Source: Amphritea balenae
GTDB taxonomy: Bacteria; Pseudomonadota; Gammaproteobacteria; Pseudomonadales; Balneatricaceae
NCBI RefSeq assembly: GCF_003858655.1
Contig: NZ_RQXV01000003.1
Span: 62,001 to 126,000 of the forward strand
Direction of reading: 5' to 3'
Length of the DNA: 64,000 bases
In this document: one piece after another, positions 17,448-26,332 of the stretch
Position numbering within the stretch: the first letter of the stretch is position 1
Layout of the letters: each line of letters opens with the position of its first letter
Made by a program: the position numbers and the translations under genes
The notes under the pieces: generated by a model
Databases searched by the model: none
Seen by the model: the letters and a program-made list of their open reading frames with translations, nothing else
What the model was told of the DNA's origin: nothing

Positions 17448-18526
17448 CGGGTTAATTGATGAATAAGCTCAGCATAGTCCGTAGCGAGATTATTCCAACC
17501 CAGCCGTTTCACCGATGGAGCATCAGGCAAATCACCTGCGGCCTTGCTCTGAGCCAGGTGTGACAGCATTGCAACCAAACTTTCAGTCTCACCATTACCG
17601 CTGCAATAACGACACTCCTTTGGAAACAGCTCTGAATAAGCCAGCCGATCAGGCACTACCGGAATACAACCAGCAGCAACGCCTTCAAGCACCGCAATTC
17701 CCTGAAAATCATGCAATGCTGTTGATAACACAACGTCTGATTGCTTTAGCAAGCTGCGATACTCTGTTACTGAAGCCATAAAGCCCCAGTGTCCAGCCCT
17801 GTCACCCAGTACTTTTTTTAACTGTGTAAATGCTTCGGGTACCTGACGAAACTGTTGTCCAACAACATGCAACTTAAAATCAACGCCTGCAGCGATTAAT
17901 TGCTCAGCAGCCTTAAGCAGGAGTTCAGGCCCCTTATCAAATTCCCAACGGTGATTCCACACAAGCTGTAACGATCCTGCCTGAGGTTCAGCAGGACAAA
18001 ACAGATTATCTGGCAACGGTACCGGCACCACTGAGGATCTGTCTTCAATAATTTCAGGCAGCCCGGAAGGAACCTGATCAGGTAATTTTTTCAATAACTT
18101 ACGGCAACCATTAAGAAAACTTTGGCGATTATAGTCCGTATTGAAACAGACATAATCAGCTGCCAGGGCGGTATAGATATTAAGTATCTTTGGCTCTACA
18201 GTGCCATACTCCTGACCAGACTCTGGGTAGGCAAACTGATTTTCATGAAAATACACCAGCGTAGGAATGCGGGCCAGATTGGGTACAAATCCCCGTAGCG
18301 ATGACAGATCTGTCATTGAGGTAGCGATGATCAGATCATAAGACTGCTCTAAAAGCTCAGTTTCATTAAATGCCCAACTGAGACTATTGCCCCTCACCCG
18401 CCATGAGAAAAAGCGCGACGGCAACGTTAGAACCGTCCACTCATGCTGGTCAAACTGCGCGATTAGTCCTTTTCGCCAGTAGGCATGACTTGCAGCATCA
18501 TAGGCGGACAGTAACAAAATTTTCAA
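17444..18526 (-). CDS. Queuosine-tRNA mannosyltransferase-like glycosyltransferase (DUF3524)
   Basis: A 360-residue GT4-type glycosyltransferase. The N-terminal half (MKILLLSAYDAASHAYWRKG, then SSLRGFVPNL and VYFHENQFAYP) is the DUF3524 domain shared with vertebrate GTDC1, now known as the enzyme that mannosylates queuosine in tRNA-Asp. The C-terminal half has the nucleotide-sugar site LVWNHRWEFDKGPELLLKA (about 190) and VLEGVAAGCIPVVPD (about 300). Bacterial members are much less studied; tRNA mannosylation is inferred from the family. The residue pattern argues against a lipopolysaccharide enzyme, and no glycan genes are adjacent. Confidence 0.75.
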   Translation of the reverse strand: MKILLLSAYDAASHAYWRKGLIAQFDQHEWTVLTLPSRFFSWRVRGNSLSWAFNETELLEQSYDLIIATSMTDLSSLRGFVPNLARIPTLVYFHENQFAYPESGQEYGTVEPKILNIYTALAADYVCFNTDYNRQSFLNGCRKLLKKLPDQVPSGLPEIIEDRSSVVPVPLPDNLFCPAEPQAGSLQLVWNHRWEFDKGPELLLKAAEQLIAAGVDFKLHVVGQQFRQVPEAFTQLKKVLGDRAGHWGFMASVTEYRSLLKQSDVVLSTALHDFQGIAVLEGVAAGCIPVVPDRLAYSELFPKECRYCSGNGETESLVAMLSHLAQSKAAGDLPDAPSVKRLGWNNLATDYAELIHQLTR

Positions 18527-18548
18527 AATAATTTCTCAATATAATCGG

Positions 18549-19832
18549 TCAATATAGTGATCGATAACGTCTGACCCATGCATCACTGGCAAGGTTACCT
18601 GACAATTCACGCTTAATTATTTTACGAGCTGCAGAATCCGTTTGAAAATCCAGATGATAAAGGACGATAAAGTCTTTTTCCTTCAGCCGTAGATACTGCA
18701 CTTTATCCTGTAAACCGGTTTCATGGATAAATGCCTTAACCGATTTTACAGTAGTTAACCTCGCCAGTTGAATAACAAACCGATCGGCAGGCTGGTTACG
18801 GAGCCAGATTCTATTCCTTTCGATTAAGTAAAAATCGTCCGGGCTTTTATGAGATTCAGCTTTAACAGATTTAGTTTTAAAAGTCTGAATTTCTGATAGC
18901 TGAGTGTTAGAAGTTTGCGTTTTAGAAGGGGTCGGACTCGAAGAGGTCGCATCGCCCTCCTGCTCCAACTGCTCCAACTGCTCCAACTGCTCCAACTGCT
19001 CCAACTGCTTTAAGATTTTATCGTAGAGCGGTTGGGCATTTGTGTTGCCCAGCGACAAACTGGTATCAGCATAAGCTAAGGCTTGTAGCAGATCCTGTTG
19101 GATGCTTTTATCTTCAGAGTAATGCACGGCCAGATTATATGCTGCGTAAGGGTTGCCATTTTCTACTGCTTTTTTATACCAGCCAACTGCGATATCAGGT
19201 TCCAGGTCGATCAACAAAACACCCAGCGCTAACTGCGCCTGATCATTGCCAGCCTCCGCAGCAGAATCAAACCAGAAACGGGCAGCGGTTGGGTTAGCAC
19301 TGGTGCCTATCCCCTTAAGCAACATTATTCCGGTTTTCAGCTGACTATCACTCAAGCCTGATTCTGCTGAGGCTTGATACAACGAAAATGCCCGGGGCAG
19401 ATCCTGAGGCAGGTCTTCTCCCTGCTCATAGAGACTGGCCAGATTACGCATCGCTTTAGCGTTACCGGCGTCAGCAGATTGTTGGTAGTACTGTACCGCT
19501 TGTCTGATATCTTTGCCTGCCCCTTTACCTTTCTGATAAGCGATCGCCAGATTATACGCGGCTTCAGCATGACCATTGGCAGAAGCTAAACTAAGCCACT
19601 CAACCACTTTATCCCATTCAGGCTCACCAGACAGACCCTTGGCATATAACCGAGCAAGAATGAAAGCAGCGTTAGGGTCGCCTACCTGAGCATAAGGTAA
19701 ACAGATCTGATAAGCATTTTGACGCTGATCAGCCAAAAACAGCTTTGCACAATCATTGACTGAATTTGCATACGCCTGCTGCGCTAATGACTGCCCTAGT
19801 AACAAAACCAATACTATCGTGTTTTTTAACAT
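18549..19832 (-). CDS. Sel1-repeat and SPOR-domain protein (paralogue 1)
   Basis: Exported protein of about 427 residues; the ATG at 19832 is preferred over the TTG at 19847 because AAGG lies upstream and a signal peptide follows (cleavage near AYA-NS). About six Sel1 (TPR-like) repeats span residues 40-270, with the usual A..G...A...L...Y..G pattern. A linker carries five perfect LEQ triplets. The C-terminal 85 residues (from about 345: RFVIQLARLTT, then WVRRYRSLY) look like a SPOR domain, which binds denuded peptidoglycan at the septum. It is the last of three tandem paralogues, 40 bases after its neighbour. A role as a scaffold in the cell envelope or division site is inferred. Confidence 0.8.
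   Translation of the reverse strand: MLKNTIVLVLLLGQSLAQQAYANSVNDCAKLFLADQRQNAYQICLPYAQVGDPNAAFILARLYAKGLSGEPEWDKVVEWLSLASANGHAEAAYNLAIAYQKGKGAGKDIRQAVQYYQQSADAGNAKAMRNLASLYEQGEDLPQDLPRAFSLYQASAESGLSDSQLKTGIMLLKGIGTSANPTAARFWFDSAAEAGNDQAQLALGVLLIDLEPDIAVGWYKKAVENGNPYAAYNLAVHYSEDKSIQQDLLQALAYADTSLSLGNTNAQPLYDKILKQLEQLEQLEQLEQLEQEGDATSSSPTPSKTQTSNTQLSEIQTFKTKSVKAESHKSPDDFYLIERNRIWLRNQPADRFVIQLARLTTVKSVKAFIHETGLQDKVQYLRLKEKDFIVLYHLDFQTDSAARKIIKRELSGNLASDAWVRRYRSLY
18961..19005. repeat. Five-unit 9-bp tandem repeat inside a coding region
   Basis: TGCTCCAAC repeats five times exactly and codes on the minus strand for LEQ x5. The unit is a multiple of three, so gain or loss by slippage would change linker length without breaking the frame. 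Confidence 0.95.
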
Positions 19833-19872
19833 CCCTTTACCTTGCAATCCCTTAAGCTTGCATTCTCTTAAC

Positions 19873-21492
19873 CTAGTCAGCCGGTCGGTAGCTTTTTTGA
19901 ATCGTCAAATAGGAGCGATACCAGATCTGTTTGCGGGTGCTCTCTGGAAAATTATCGAGCGCAATATTTTTTGCACCTGAAAGCGATGGGTTAGTCTTAC
20001 TGTATAAAACAACAAAAACCCGCCCTGCATTAGTATGCGCCCTGAAATAATTCACCCGGCCTTCTAACCCGTTAGCTTTTATATACGCTTTTACCGATTC
20101 TTCACGTGTCAGTTGGACTAACTGGAGCACATAATCCTGTCCAGGCTGAGCCATTAACCAGGCTTTATCTCGCAGCCCTGATTGCTGAACAGGAATACTG
20201 ACCGATTTTTCGGTACGGACAGACTCGACAATCGCAACTGTGGGCAACGCCTTATCCGATCCTTGTTCTGAATTAGGTTCTGAATCGGTTTCTGAACCGG
20301 GTTCTGAATCAGACTTTGAGTCAGGCTCTGAAACCAGTTTTTTAGCCGCAACTACCGACGCAGTCATAACCTGATCACTAACAACCTGACTTTGTCTGAC
20401 ATCGGAAGCAGCTCTCTTTTCAATCTTAGAAGCTGGCTCAATTGAAATCGCGACTAAATCGCTATGTGATTTTTTATCTGACGGCTCTGAGATCAAAGCT
20501 CCTGGATTTTGAGTATCTAGGTTTTGAGCATCTGAGTTCAGAGCAGTTTTGTTTAGAGCCAGCTCTGGAGTAGTCACTTCTTCAGTTGCTACATTTGAAA
20601 TCGTTGATTCTGAGGACTGCGTGTCTGAAGCTTCACTAACCTTAACCGTTTCAACGACAGCAGTATTAGCTACAGGATCTGCTGCTTGCCCCACATCCGT
20701 TTCAGGTTGATCCTGCTGTACACTCACAATCGTCGTCGGTAATCTTTGCTCAGATTCAGATGCTGGCTCCATCTGCTTAGTAAGCTGCAATACTAACGCT
20801 TTCCCCGATAAACGACCTAAGCGAACACTCTCCGATGCATAGGCTAAGGCCTGCTCAAGATGCACCGGCTGACCTAAACGACCTTCAGAATAAATTAGAG
20901 CCAACTGATGCAGAGCATAAGCGTTATCCTGTGCCGCGGCTTTTTTATACAACTCAAGACTCTGCTCTGGCTCTGTGGTACTAAGCAGGGTTGCCAGAGT
21001 AACCTGAGCACTTTGATCTTCAGCCTCAGCAGCCAGGGTGAGCCAGTGTCGGGCTTTTTCAAAATCGGTTTCTGTACCTATACCACGCAGATAAAAAGTC
21101 CCGATTTTCAACTGACTGGGTACATGGCCCAGTTCAGCACCTTTTGTATACCAGTTAAAAGCTGAGGGCAGGTCTGCTCCTAACACTTCGCCCCGCTCAT
21201 ACAGAGCGGCAAGGTTATAACATGCAGGTCCATGATTCTGTTGCGCTGAACGATTAAGCCATAGCAATGCTTGTTGAAGGTCAGGATCTTTAACCCCTAT
21301 CCCCTGACTATAAAGACTGGACATTATAAAGCTGGCCTTGCCATCCCCCTGTTCAGCCAAAGGCAGGCAATGATCACGTGCTGCCAGGGTTTGCATACTA
21401 TCGTGCAAACTCTGGCAGATCCGGGTATCCGCAATAGAAACAGAGGGCCAGACAACAGAGGCAATGATCAGAGAAAAAAACAAACGGTTCAT
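19873..21492 (-). CDS. Sel1-repeat and SPOR-domain protein (paralogue 2)
   Basis: About 539 residues, start taken at the ATG at 21492 rather than TTG at 21510. A signal peptide (MNRLFFSLIIASVVWPSVSIADT) is followed by about six Sel1 repeats (35-245). A long low-complexity acidic linker (about 250-440) contains Ser/Glu/Asp-rich runs such as SEPDSKSDSEPGSETDSE. A SPOR-type domain closes the protein (DYVLQLVQLTREESVKAY..., ending IWYRSYLTIQKSY). The linker is far longer than in the two neighbours. It probably shares an operon with both. Confidence 0.8.
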   Translation of the reverse strand: MNRLFFSLIIASVVWPSVSIADTRICQSLHDSMQTLAARDHCLPLAEQGDGKASFIMSSLYSQGIGVKDPDLQQALLWLNRSAQQNHGPACYNLAALYERGEVLGADLPSAFNWYTKGAELGHVPSQLKIGTFYLRGIGTETDFEKARHWLTLAAEAEDQSAQVTLATLLSTTEPEQSLELYKKAAAQDNAYALHQLALIYSEGRLGQPVHLEQALAYASESVRLGRLSGKALVLQLTKQMEPASESEQRLPTTIVSVQQDQPETDVGQAADPVANTAVVETVKVSEASDTQSSESTISNVATEEVTTPELALNKTALNSDAQNLDTQNPGALISEPSDKKSHSDLVAISIEPASKIEKRAASDVRQSQVVSDQVMTASVVAAKKLVSEPDSKSDSEPGSETDSEPNSEQGSDKALPTVAIVESVRTEKSVSIPVQQSGLRDKAWLMAQPGQDYVLQLVQLTREESVKAYIKANGLEGRVNYFRAHTNAGRVFVVLYSKTNPSLSGAKNIALDNFPESTRKQIWYRSYLTIQKSYRPAD

Positions 21493-21586
21493 ATCAGGAC
21501 TCAACACCAAACATCATAAACGTAGAAATTTTAACTAGAACATTGCCCAGGCTAATCTCAAGAATTAATACTTAATCAGGCAAACA

Positions 21587-22960
21587 TCAGGGTTGACGGT
21601 AAAGACCCTGAAGCTGATTCACCCCTCTGATCCAGTGATTTTTACGAGCAGAATCAGGTATTGTTGCCAACGCCTGTTTAGCCGCATTAATGCTGACATA
21701 CTCACCATAGATTAATACATAGAAAATGCCTGCATCCCGGCGGGTACGATAATAACGCACCGTATCAGGCAGGTTATGCTGCTTAATGTATTTTTTAATC
21801 CCACTAAGGTCGGTGCCATTCGTTAACTGAATAGTAAACAGATTCGATGGCTGTCCCAGAATCCAGCCATCGGACATATAACGGACATCACCATTAGCTG
21901 TAGGCGAATTTTCTGACATCGGTTGTCCGGGGCCTGCTGCTGGTGCGGGTAATGATAAGCTTGCCAGAACAATATTGGCTTCAGGCTCTAATGTAAGTTC
22001 TGACTCGAATACAGGTTCCACTGATCGCTCAGGCATCGCATCATGGATTCTGGCAGACAGTATCTGTTTTTCAGCCTGCAACTGTTGAACCCGCTTTTGC
22101 TGAGCATCTAAACGGATCTGATCGACTAAGGTTCGGGCGTTTGGATTACCTGCAGTAACTGCCTGTTCAGCCAATTGCTGAGCTTTATCAACATTCACTG
22201 CCACTCCCTGACCGGAGTAATAAACTAACGCCAGGTTTTGTAATGCCAGTGCGTTGCCCTGCTCCGCCGACTTCTCATACCAACTCAGGCTTTCTGGCGG
22301 ATCAATTTCAGTCAACATTACGCCTAAGGCCACCTGAGCATTGGCATTACCCGCCAGCGCTGCTTTTCTGATCCAGTGCTGTGCATGTGCCCGATCAGGC
22401 TTTACCCCCCGTCCTTCCAACAACATTGTACCCGCCCGTAGCTGAGCATCTGCCAGCCCCTGTCGGGCAGACTTAAGATACCAGTCAAAAGCACGCTGGG
22501 AATTAACTTCTCCCGCCGTACCGGTTTCAAACATCGCGCCCAATTGCTTTTGTGCTTTTGGATGATCGGCCAGTGCCGCCTGCATATACCAACGCCGGGC
22601 CTGACTATTATTTTTATTAACGCCCTGACCCAGTTGATATGCCAAAGCCAAACGGTAAGCTGAATCCGGATGGCCTTTCTCTGCAGCAACCTGATCCCAG
22701 AACAGGGCACGTTGTTCATCCGACTCGGTTCCCAGCCCCTGATAGTAAATAGTAGATAACAGAAATGCGCCTTTTGCATCGCCCTGTTCTGCTACCTCCT
22801 GGCATTGATTTCGTGCCTGTACATAGTCCTTATCAGAAAACGACTGATAGCAACTATTCGCGGCCTCTAGACTGGATAAAGGTAAACAGGAAAAAATCAG
22901 TGCAGTAACAGCGCCCTGAATAGAGGTAGTGCGGAAGTCCGGTTTCATAATTTTGTTCAT
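21587..22960 (-). CDS. Sel1-repeat and SPOR-domain protein (paralogue 3, first in operon)
   Basis: About 457 residues from the ATG at 22960 (AGGG upstream; the TTG at 22972 is less likely). A signal peptide ends near LEAANS. Sel1 repeats run from about 45 to 280, a short helical linker follows, and the SPOR-type domain occupies the last 85 residues (FTIQLTNGTDLSGIKKYIKQ, then WIRGVNQLQGLY). Ten G on the coding strand and a nine-base-pair hairpin lie in its 5' untranslated region. The three paralogues differ mainly in the linker and are too divergent at DNA level to be a recent duplication. Confidence 0.8.
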   Translation of the reverse strand: MNKIMKPDFRTTSIQGAVTALIFSCLPLSSLEAANSCYQSFSDKDYVQARNQCQEVAEQGDAKGAFLLSTIYYQGLGTESDEQRALFWDQVAAEKGHPDSAYRLALAYQLGQGVNKNNSQARRWYMQAALADHPKAQKQLGAMFETGTAGEVNSQRAFDWYLKSARQGLADAQLRAGTMLLEGRGVKPDRAHAQHWIRKAALAGNANAQVALGVMLTEIDPPESLSWYEKSAEQGNALALQNLALVYYSGQGVAVNVDKAQQLAEQAVTAGNPNARTLVDQIRLDAQQKRVQQLQAEKQILSARIHDAMPERSVEPVFESELTLEPEANIVLASLSLPAPAAGPGQPMSENSPTANGDVRYMSDGWILGQPSNLFTIQLTNGTDLSGIKKYIKQHNLPDTVRYYRTRRDAGIFYVLIYGEYVSINAAKQALATIPDSARKNHWIRGVNQLQGLYRQP

Positions 22961-22981
22961 AGTCCCTGCCAACGCTGTGTA

Positions 22982-23033
22982 GCAGAAGCTCTGAAGCTTC
23001 TGCCAGCTGTTGTTTTATGACCTCCCCCCCCCC
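22982..23033 (-). promoter_or_regulatory. Poly-G tract and hairpin in the leader of the Sel1-SPOR operon
   Basis: On the + strand a run of ten C (23024-23033) is followed by GGG; on the coding strand this is CCC then G10 then AGG. Twenty bases closer to the gene is a hairpin with perfect nine-base arms GCAGAAGCT/AGCTTCTGC (22982-22990 and 22995-23003). The start codon is at 22960. A homopolymer of this length is prone to slippage and could change promoter spacing or leader structure; assembly error is possible in such a run. Confidence 0.5.
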
Positions 23034-23242
23034 GGGAAAAGTCAACAGTATGGCTACTACAACAATCCATTGCCTGGAAAACCATATCTGAAAATATTAG
23101 CAAAATTAGCTTGCTGATATTATCCGTTTTTAACTCAGATCGATCCGTTAGACCAACCGTCAGAATCAATAAGACTCTAACTTATCAAATTCTAAAGTCA
23201 TTGAATAAACTAAGTTTCTCATTTTTTATCATATAAGAAAAC

Positions 23243-23944
23243 TTACCAGAGCCTCTTAACAGCACTGCCATCTCTGACCGCCTGATACCAGGCTGGAGCA
23301 TCGCTCAGAGCCAGGGTTTCATCCAACAATGGATACTCAAGCCCCTTGTTATGACAAAACTCAGCCAGATCAGGGAAACTCCACTCGAACAGCGTATCTC
23401 TATGTTCTGATTCGCTGAGCCTAGATTGCTCATACATGCCCGCTTGTAAACGTTGATTCTGAGCTTCAACCAGAATAATCCCGGCCGCAGTTGACACATT
23501 CAGTGATCCTACCATCCCCATCATAGGAATCAGAATATGCTCATCTGCCTGTTCGGCTGCCGCTTCACTCACACCATGTTTTTCAGCTCCCATCAGAATC
23601 GCACAAGGCTGACTGTAATCCACGGACCTATAGTCAACTGCACGCTCAGAAAAGTGAGCAGCATAGACCTTCATTCCCTGTGACTTAACCATCGCAATGG
23701 CATCATCACAACTGGCATGGTTCTGAGTCTTTACCCAGCGATCACTGCCTCTTGTGGTACCGTTAAACTGATAACCCTCTTTGGGTGTAACCGTATGAAT
23801 ATTAGGTATACCTACCGCATCGCAGGTGCGTACTAACGCTGCAATATTACGTGGTTTATGTACCTGATCAGTAATTACCGTCAGATCCGGCTGTCGTCGG
23901 TTCAGAGTCTGTATAAGTTTAGCTGTACGTTCCGGCGTCATCAT
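23243..23944 (-). CDS. trmH: tRNA (guanosine-18-2'-O)-methyltransferase
   Basis: SpoU-family enzyme that methylates the ribose of G18 in tRNA. The 233 residues align well from memory with E. coli TrmH: RRQPDLTVITDQVHKPRNIAALVRTCDAVG near the start (motif 1), CAILMGAEKHGVSE (motif 2, about 115) and IPMMGMVGSLNVSTAAGI (motif 3 with the SAM-knot, about 140). It stands alone upstream of the Sel1-SPOR genes on the same strand, with 282 bases between. Confidence 0.95.
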   Translation of the reverse strand: MMTPERTAKLIQTLNRRQPDLTVITDQVHKPRNIAALVRTCDAVGIPNIHTVTPKEGYQFNGTTRGSDRWVKTQNHASCDDAIAMVKSQGMKVYAAHFSERAVDYRSVDYSQPCAILMGAEKHGVSEAAAEQADEHILIPMMGMVGSLNVSTAAGIILVEAQNQRLQAGMYEQSRLSESEHRDTLFEWSFPDLAEFCHNKGLEYPLLDETLALSDAPAWYQAVRDGSAVKRLW

Positions 23945-24174
23945 TCCGCTCTATGCTTGAAATTTGCGGCAATTTTAACGAAAAACAGGGCTCACTACAC
24001 TCCATAGTTACCAGGGAAGGTGTGAACAAGCCCCTTACGCCTTAGCATGCCCTCTGGGTACTGGCTTTCAGAGAGATTGAAGCTCAAGGCAACGATGACA
24101 GACATACTGGTTGTACGTCAAAAATTGTTAACACAGAGATTCACTATCGCTGAAAACCCCGAAGGGGGGCTCTC

Positions 24175-24253
24175 GAGCGGCCAACTGTTTTGTCAGACAG
24201 TTTGAAAAGGTCCAGACATTTTACTGCACTGTCTTTCGCGCAGTTGACCGCTC
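24175..24253. repeat. Imperfect inverted repeat in the trmH-pheA gap
   Basis: GAGCGGCCAACTG (24175-24187) and CAGTTGACCGCTC (24241-24253) are complementary at 12 of 13 positions, enclosing 53 bases that hold shorter pairings such as TGTCAGACA. The rest of the 411-base gap 23945-24355 shows only the divergent promoters' A+T-rich stretches. This may be a structured RNA, a REP-like element or a regulatory stem; no coding potential was seen. Confidence 0.4.
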
Positions 24254-24355
24254 TATAGCCCGCAGAGAAAATAATGGGCTTATTCGCACCTTCCCAAAAC
24301 TGTGCCATAATCGAACTCTCATATTTTTACACATTCTTACTGAATCGGAATAATC

Positions 24356-25222
24356 ATGTCTGCCGTACCAAATATCATTGCATACCAAGGCCAGGAAGGC
24401 GCCTATTCACATCTGTCTTGTCGTCGGGTATTTCCTCAGATGGAAGCCTTTGCTTGTGAGTCATTTGTTGATGCAATGTTTATGGTGGAACGTGGCGAAG
24501 CCAAACTGGCGATGATTCCACTGGAAAATTCAACAGCAGGCCGGGTCGAAGAGATCTATCGGTTAATGCCTAAAAGCCAGCTACACATTATCGGCGAGCA
24601 TTTTGAACCGGTAAATCACTGTTTGCTGGGGATAAAAGGCAGCAGTACTGATCAGCTCAAAACAATATCATCACATCCACAGGCACTGGCCCAGTGCGAC
24701 GGCCATATTAAACAACTAGGTATGGAACCCATTGCTGGGCTTGATACGGCAGGCTCTGCTTTTGAGTTATCTCAAAATCCTGATCCAACCCATGCAGCGA
24801 TCGCCTCCAGCCTCGCAGCAGAACTTTACGACCTGGAGATACTGCAAGAAAACTTTCAGGATGTGAACGGTAATACCACACGCTTTCTGATTTTGTCAGG
24901 CGAACAGGGAGTACCTGAAATGAAAGCAGATACTCTCTATATCACTTCGTTGTTATTTACCGTACGTAATATCCCGGCTGCGCTATACAAAGCACTGGGA
25001 GGCTTTGCGACCAACGGCATCAACATGGTGAAACTGGAAAGCTATCTGGGTAACGGTCTGACCAAAGGTGCCAGCTTTCACCTTGACGTTGAAGGGCACC
25101 CGGATGACCGGATGATGCAATATGCCCTGAAAGAACTGGAGTTTTTCACCAAAGAGATAAGAAATCTGGGCACCTATAAAGCCCATACTTTCCGCTCGCA
25201 AAACAGGCCTTTACCTGAGTAA
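24356..25222 (+). CDS. pheA: Prephenate dehydratase (stand-alone)
   Basis: Converts prephenate to phenylpyruvate in phenylalanine synthesis. The 288 residues hold the catalytic domain (IAYQGQEGAYSHLSC, about 8-22; IPLENSTAGRV; NTTRFLIL near 178, which carries the catalytic Thr-Arg-Phe) and a C-terminal ACT domain from about 200 (IPAALYKALGGFATNGINMVKLES), which is the phenylalanine-sensing site. There is no chorismate mutase domain, so it differs from the fused PheA of enterics and resembles the alphaproteobacterial single-domain type. No aro genes are adjacent. Confidence 0.94.
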   Translation: MSAVPNIIAYQGQEGAYSHLSCRRVFPQMEAFACESFVDAMFMVERGEAKLAMIPLENSTAGRVEEIYRLMPKSQLHIIGEHFEPVNHCLLGIKGSSTDQLKTISSHPQALAQCDGHIKQLGMEPIAGLDTAGSAFELSQNPDPTHAAIASSLAAELYDLEILQENFQDVNGNTTRFLILSGEQGVPEMKADTLYITSLLFTVRNIPAALYKALGGFATNGINMVKLESYLGNGLTKGASFHLDVEGHPDDRMMQYALKELEFFTKEIRNLGTYKAHTFRSQNRPLPE

Positions 25223-25236
25223 CAGATGCCATCGAG

Positions 25237-25265
25237 AGCTGATAGTATTTCTTCAACTATCAGCT
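25237..25265. terminator. Stem-loop after pheA
   Basis: Perfect ten-base stem AGCTGATAGT/ACTATCAGCT with a nine-base loop between two convergent genes. It lacks a T-run, so termination here is likely but not certain. Confidence 0.45.
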
Positions 25266-25289
25266 AATCTGCCTGTTGATTAATAACTA

Positions 25290-25631
25290 TCAGGCAACCG
25301 ATTCGCACGGCCGCAACGAATCAATATGCCAGCACACCCGTTCCAGGGCCGTAAGGTCACCACTACTGATCAGTTCTAGCGGTGTTCGGCCCGCAAAGTG
25401 CGGATTATCGTTAGGCTGTGTCATATAGCCATAAATTTCTTCTGAGTCATCGAACACCGAGCTCAGGTCATTATGGATATTGTGCACGTAGCAAACCCTT
25501 TCTCTCTGCGCATTACTCAGATCTTCAGGAAAAGGCTGATCCACTTCTATCTGCAGGATAGACATGGCCTGAAGTGGCGTACAATGCCAGTTTGTCAGTA
25601 TATTTAACGCAGTACTTAAACCAGAACTCAT
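25290..25631 (-). CDS. Orphan MbcA/ParS/Xre antitoxin-like protein (DUF2384)
   Basis: A 113-residue protein; the ATG at 25631 has GAGGTGAT just upstream, better than the longer frame from 25691. The C-terminal half (GYMTQPNDNPHFAGRTPLELISSGDLTALERVCWHI) matches the DUF2384 toxin-binding domain of Xre/MbcA/ParS antitoxins. The N-terminal part may be a weak helix-turn-helix. RES-domain toxins normally sit beside such genes, but neither neighbour is one, so this may be a solitary regulator. Confidence 0.6.
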   Translation of the reverse strand: MSSGLSTALNILTNWHCTPLQAMSILQIEVDQPFPEDLSNAQRERVCYVHNIHNDLSSVFDDSEEIYGYMTQPNDNPHFAGRTPLELISSGDLTALERVCWHIDSLRPCESVA

Positions 25632-25908
25632 AGCATCACCTCGGTAGAAAAAAGACCTAGTAGAAAGAAGTAGCCAAAAGAAAGCGCCCATAGCTAATCA
25701 TAGCTATAGGGCTAAACTCATAGTAGCCCTGATATCACCGACTTGTTAACCCTGAAACAATTCCAAAGTCTGACAGAGATCATAGGAATCCCTGTTTCAT
25801 AGCTTCCGCCTAAACAATACCCCGTATCTAAGATAACCCAGAATTTTGCCAACGTTAGCACGGGTAACTGCCATACTGTAACAGGACTCTTTTAGAAAAG
25901 GGCGCTGT

Positions 25909-26301
25909 ATGAAGCAACAATATAAGCCATTAGATTTTGATCGTCTGGCGGAATTAGCCCGCACTAAACCTCAGGTGCTTGAACGATATTTACGACTCAA
26001 GGTTAATCAGATATTTGCACGGGCAAGGCCTGAAGAAAGACTTCATTTACAGCAATTACAGTTTCGTATCGACAGCGTCAAACGCCGTACTAAAACACCG
26101 CTTGCTGCCTGTATAAAACTATCTCAAATGATGCATGATGAGCTATGGCAGCTGCAACAGGCACTAAACCGAAGCACAGATCCCGCATTAAAAGCAGAGC
26201 AAAATACAGAGTCAACAGGCCTGCCGTCATCAATCGACAACAGACCACATCGCCGTGGCAAAGTCGTGCCATTATTCCGTTCAGGTAAATTCAGAGCCTA
26301 A
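25909..26301 (+). CDS. DUF3135 family protein
   Basis: A 130-residue soluble protein of unknown function. LDFDRLAELARTKPQVLERY followed by LQQLQFRIDSVKRRTKTPLAACIKLSQMM is the DUF3135 pattern common in gammaproteobacteria. Mostly helical and charged, with no signal peptide; the last 40 residues are basic and less ordered. It is a single-gene unit with no informative neighbour. Confidence 0.75.
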   Translation: MKQQYKPLDFDRLAELARTKPQVLERYLRLKVNQIFARARPEERLHLQQLQFRIDSVKRRTKTPLAACIKLSQMMHDELWQLQQALNRSTDPALKAEQNTESTGLPSSIDNRPHRRGKVVPLFRSGKFRA

Positions 26302-26332
26302 GGTGAACAGCCCCCCTTTCTTACAGACCCGC

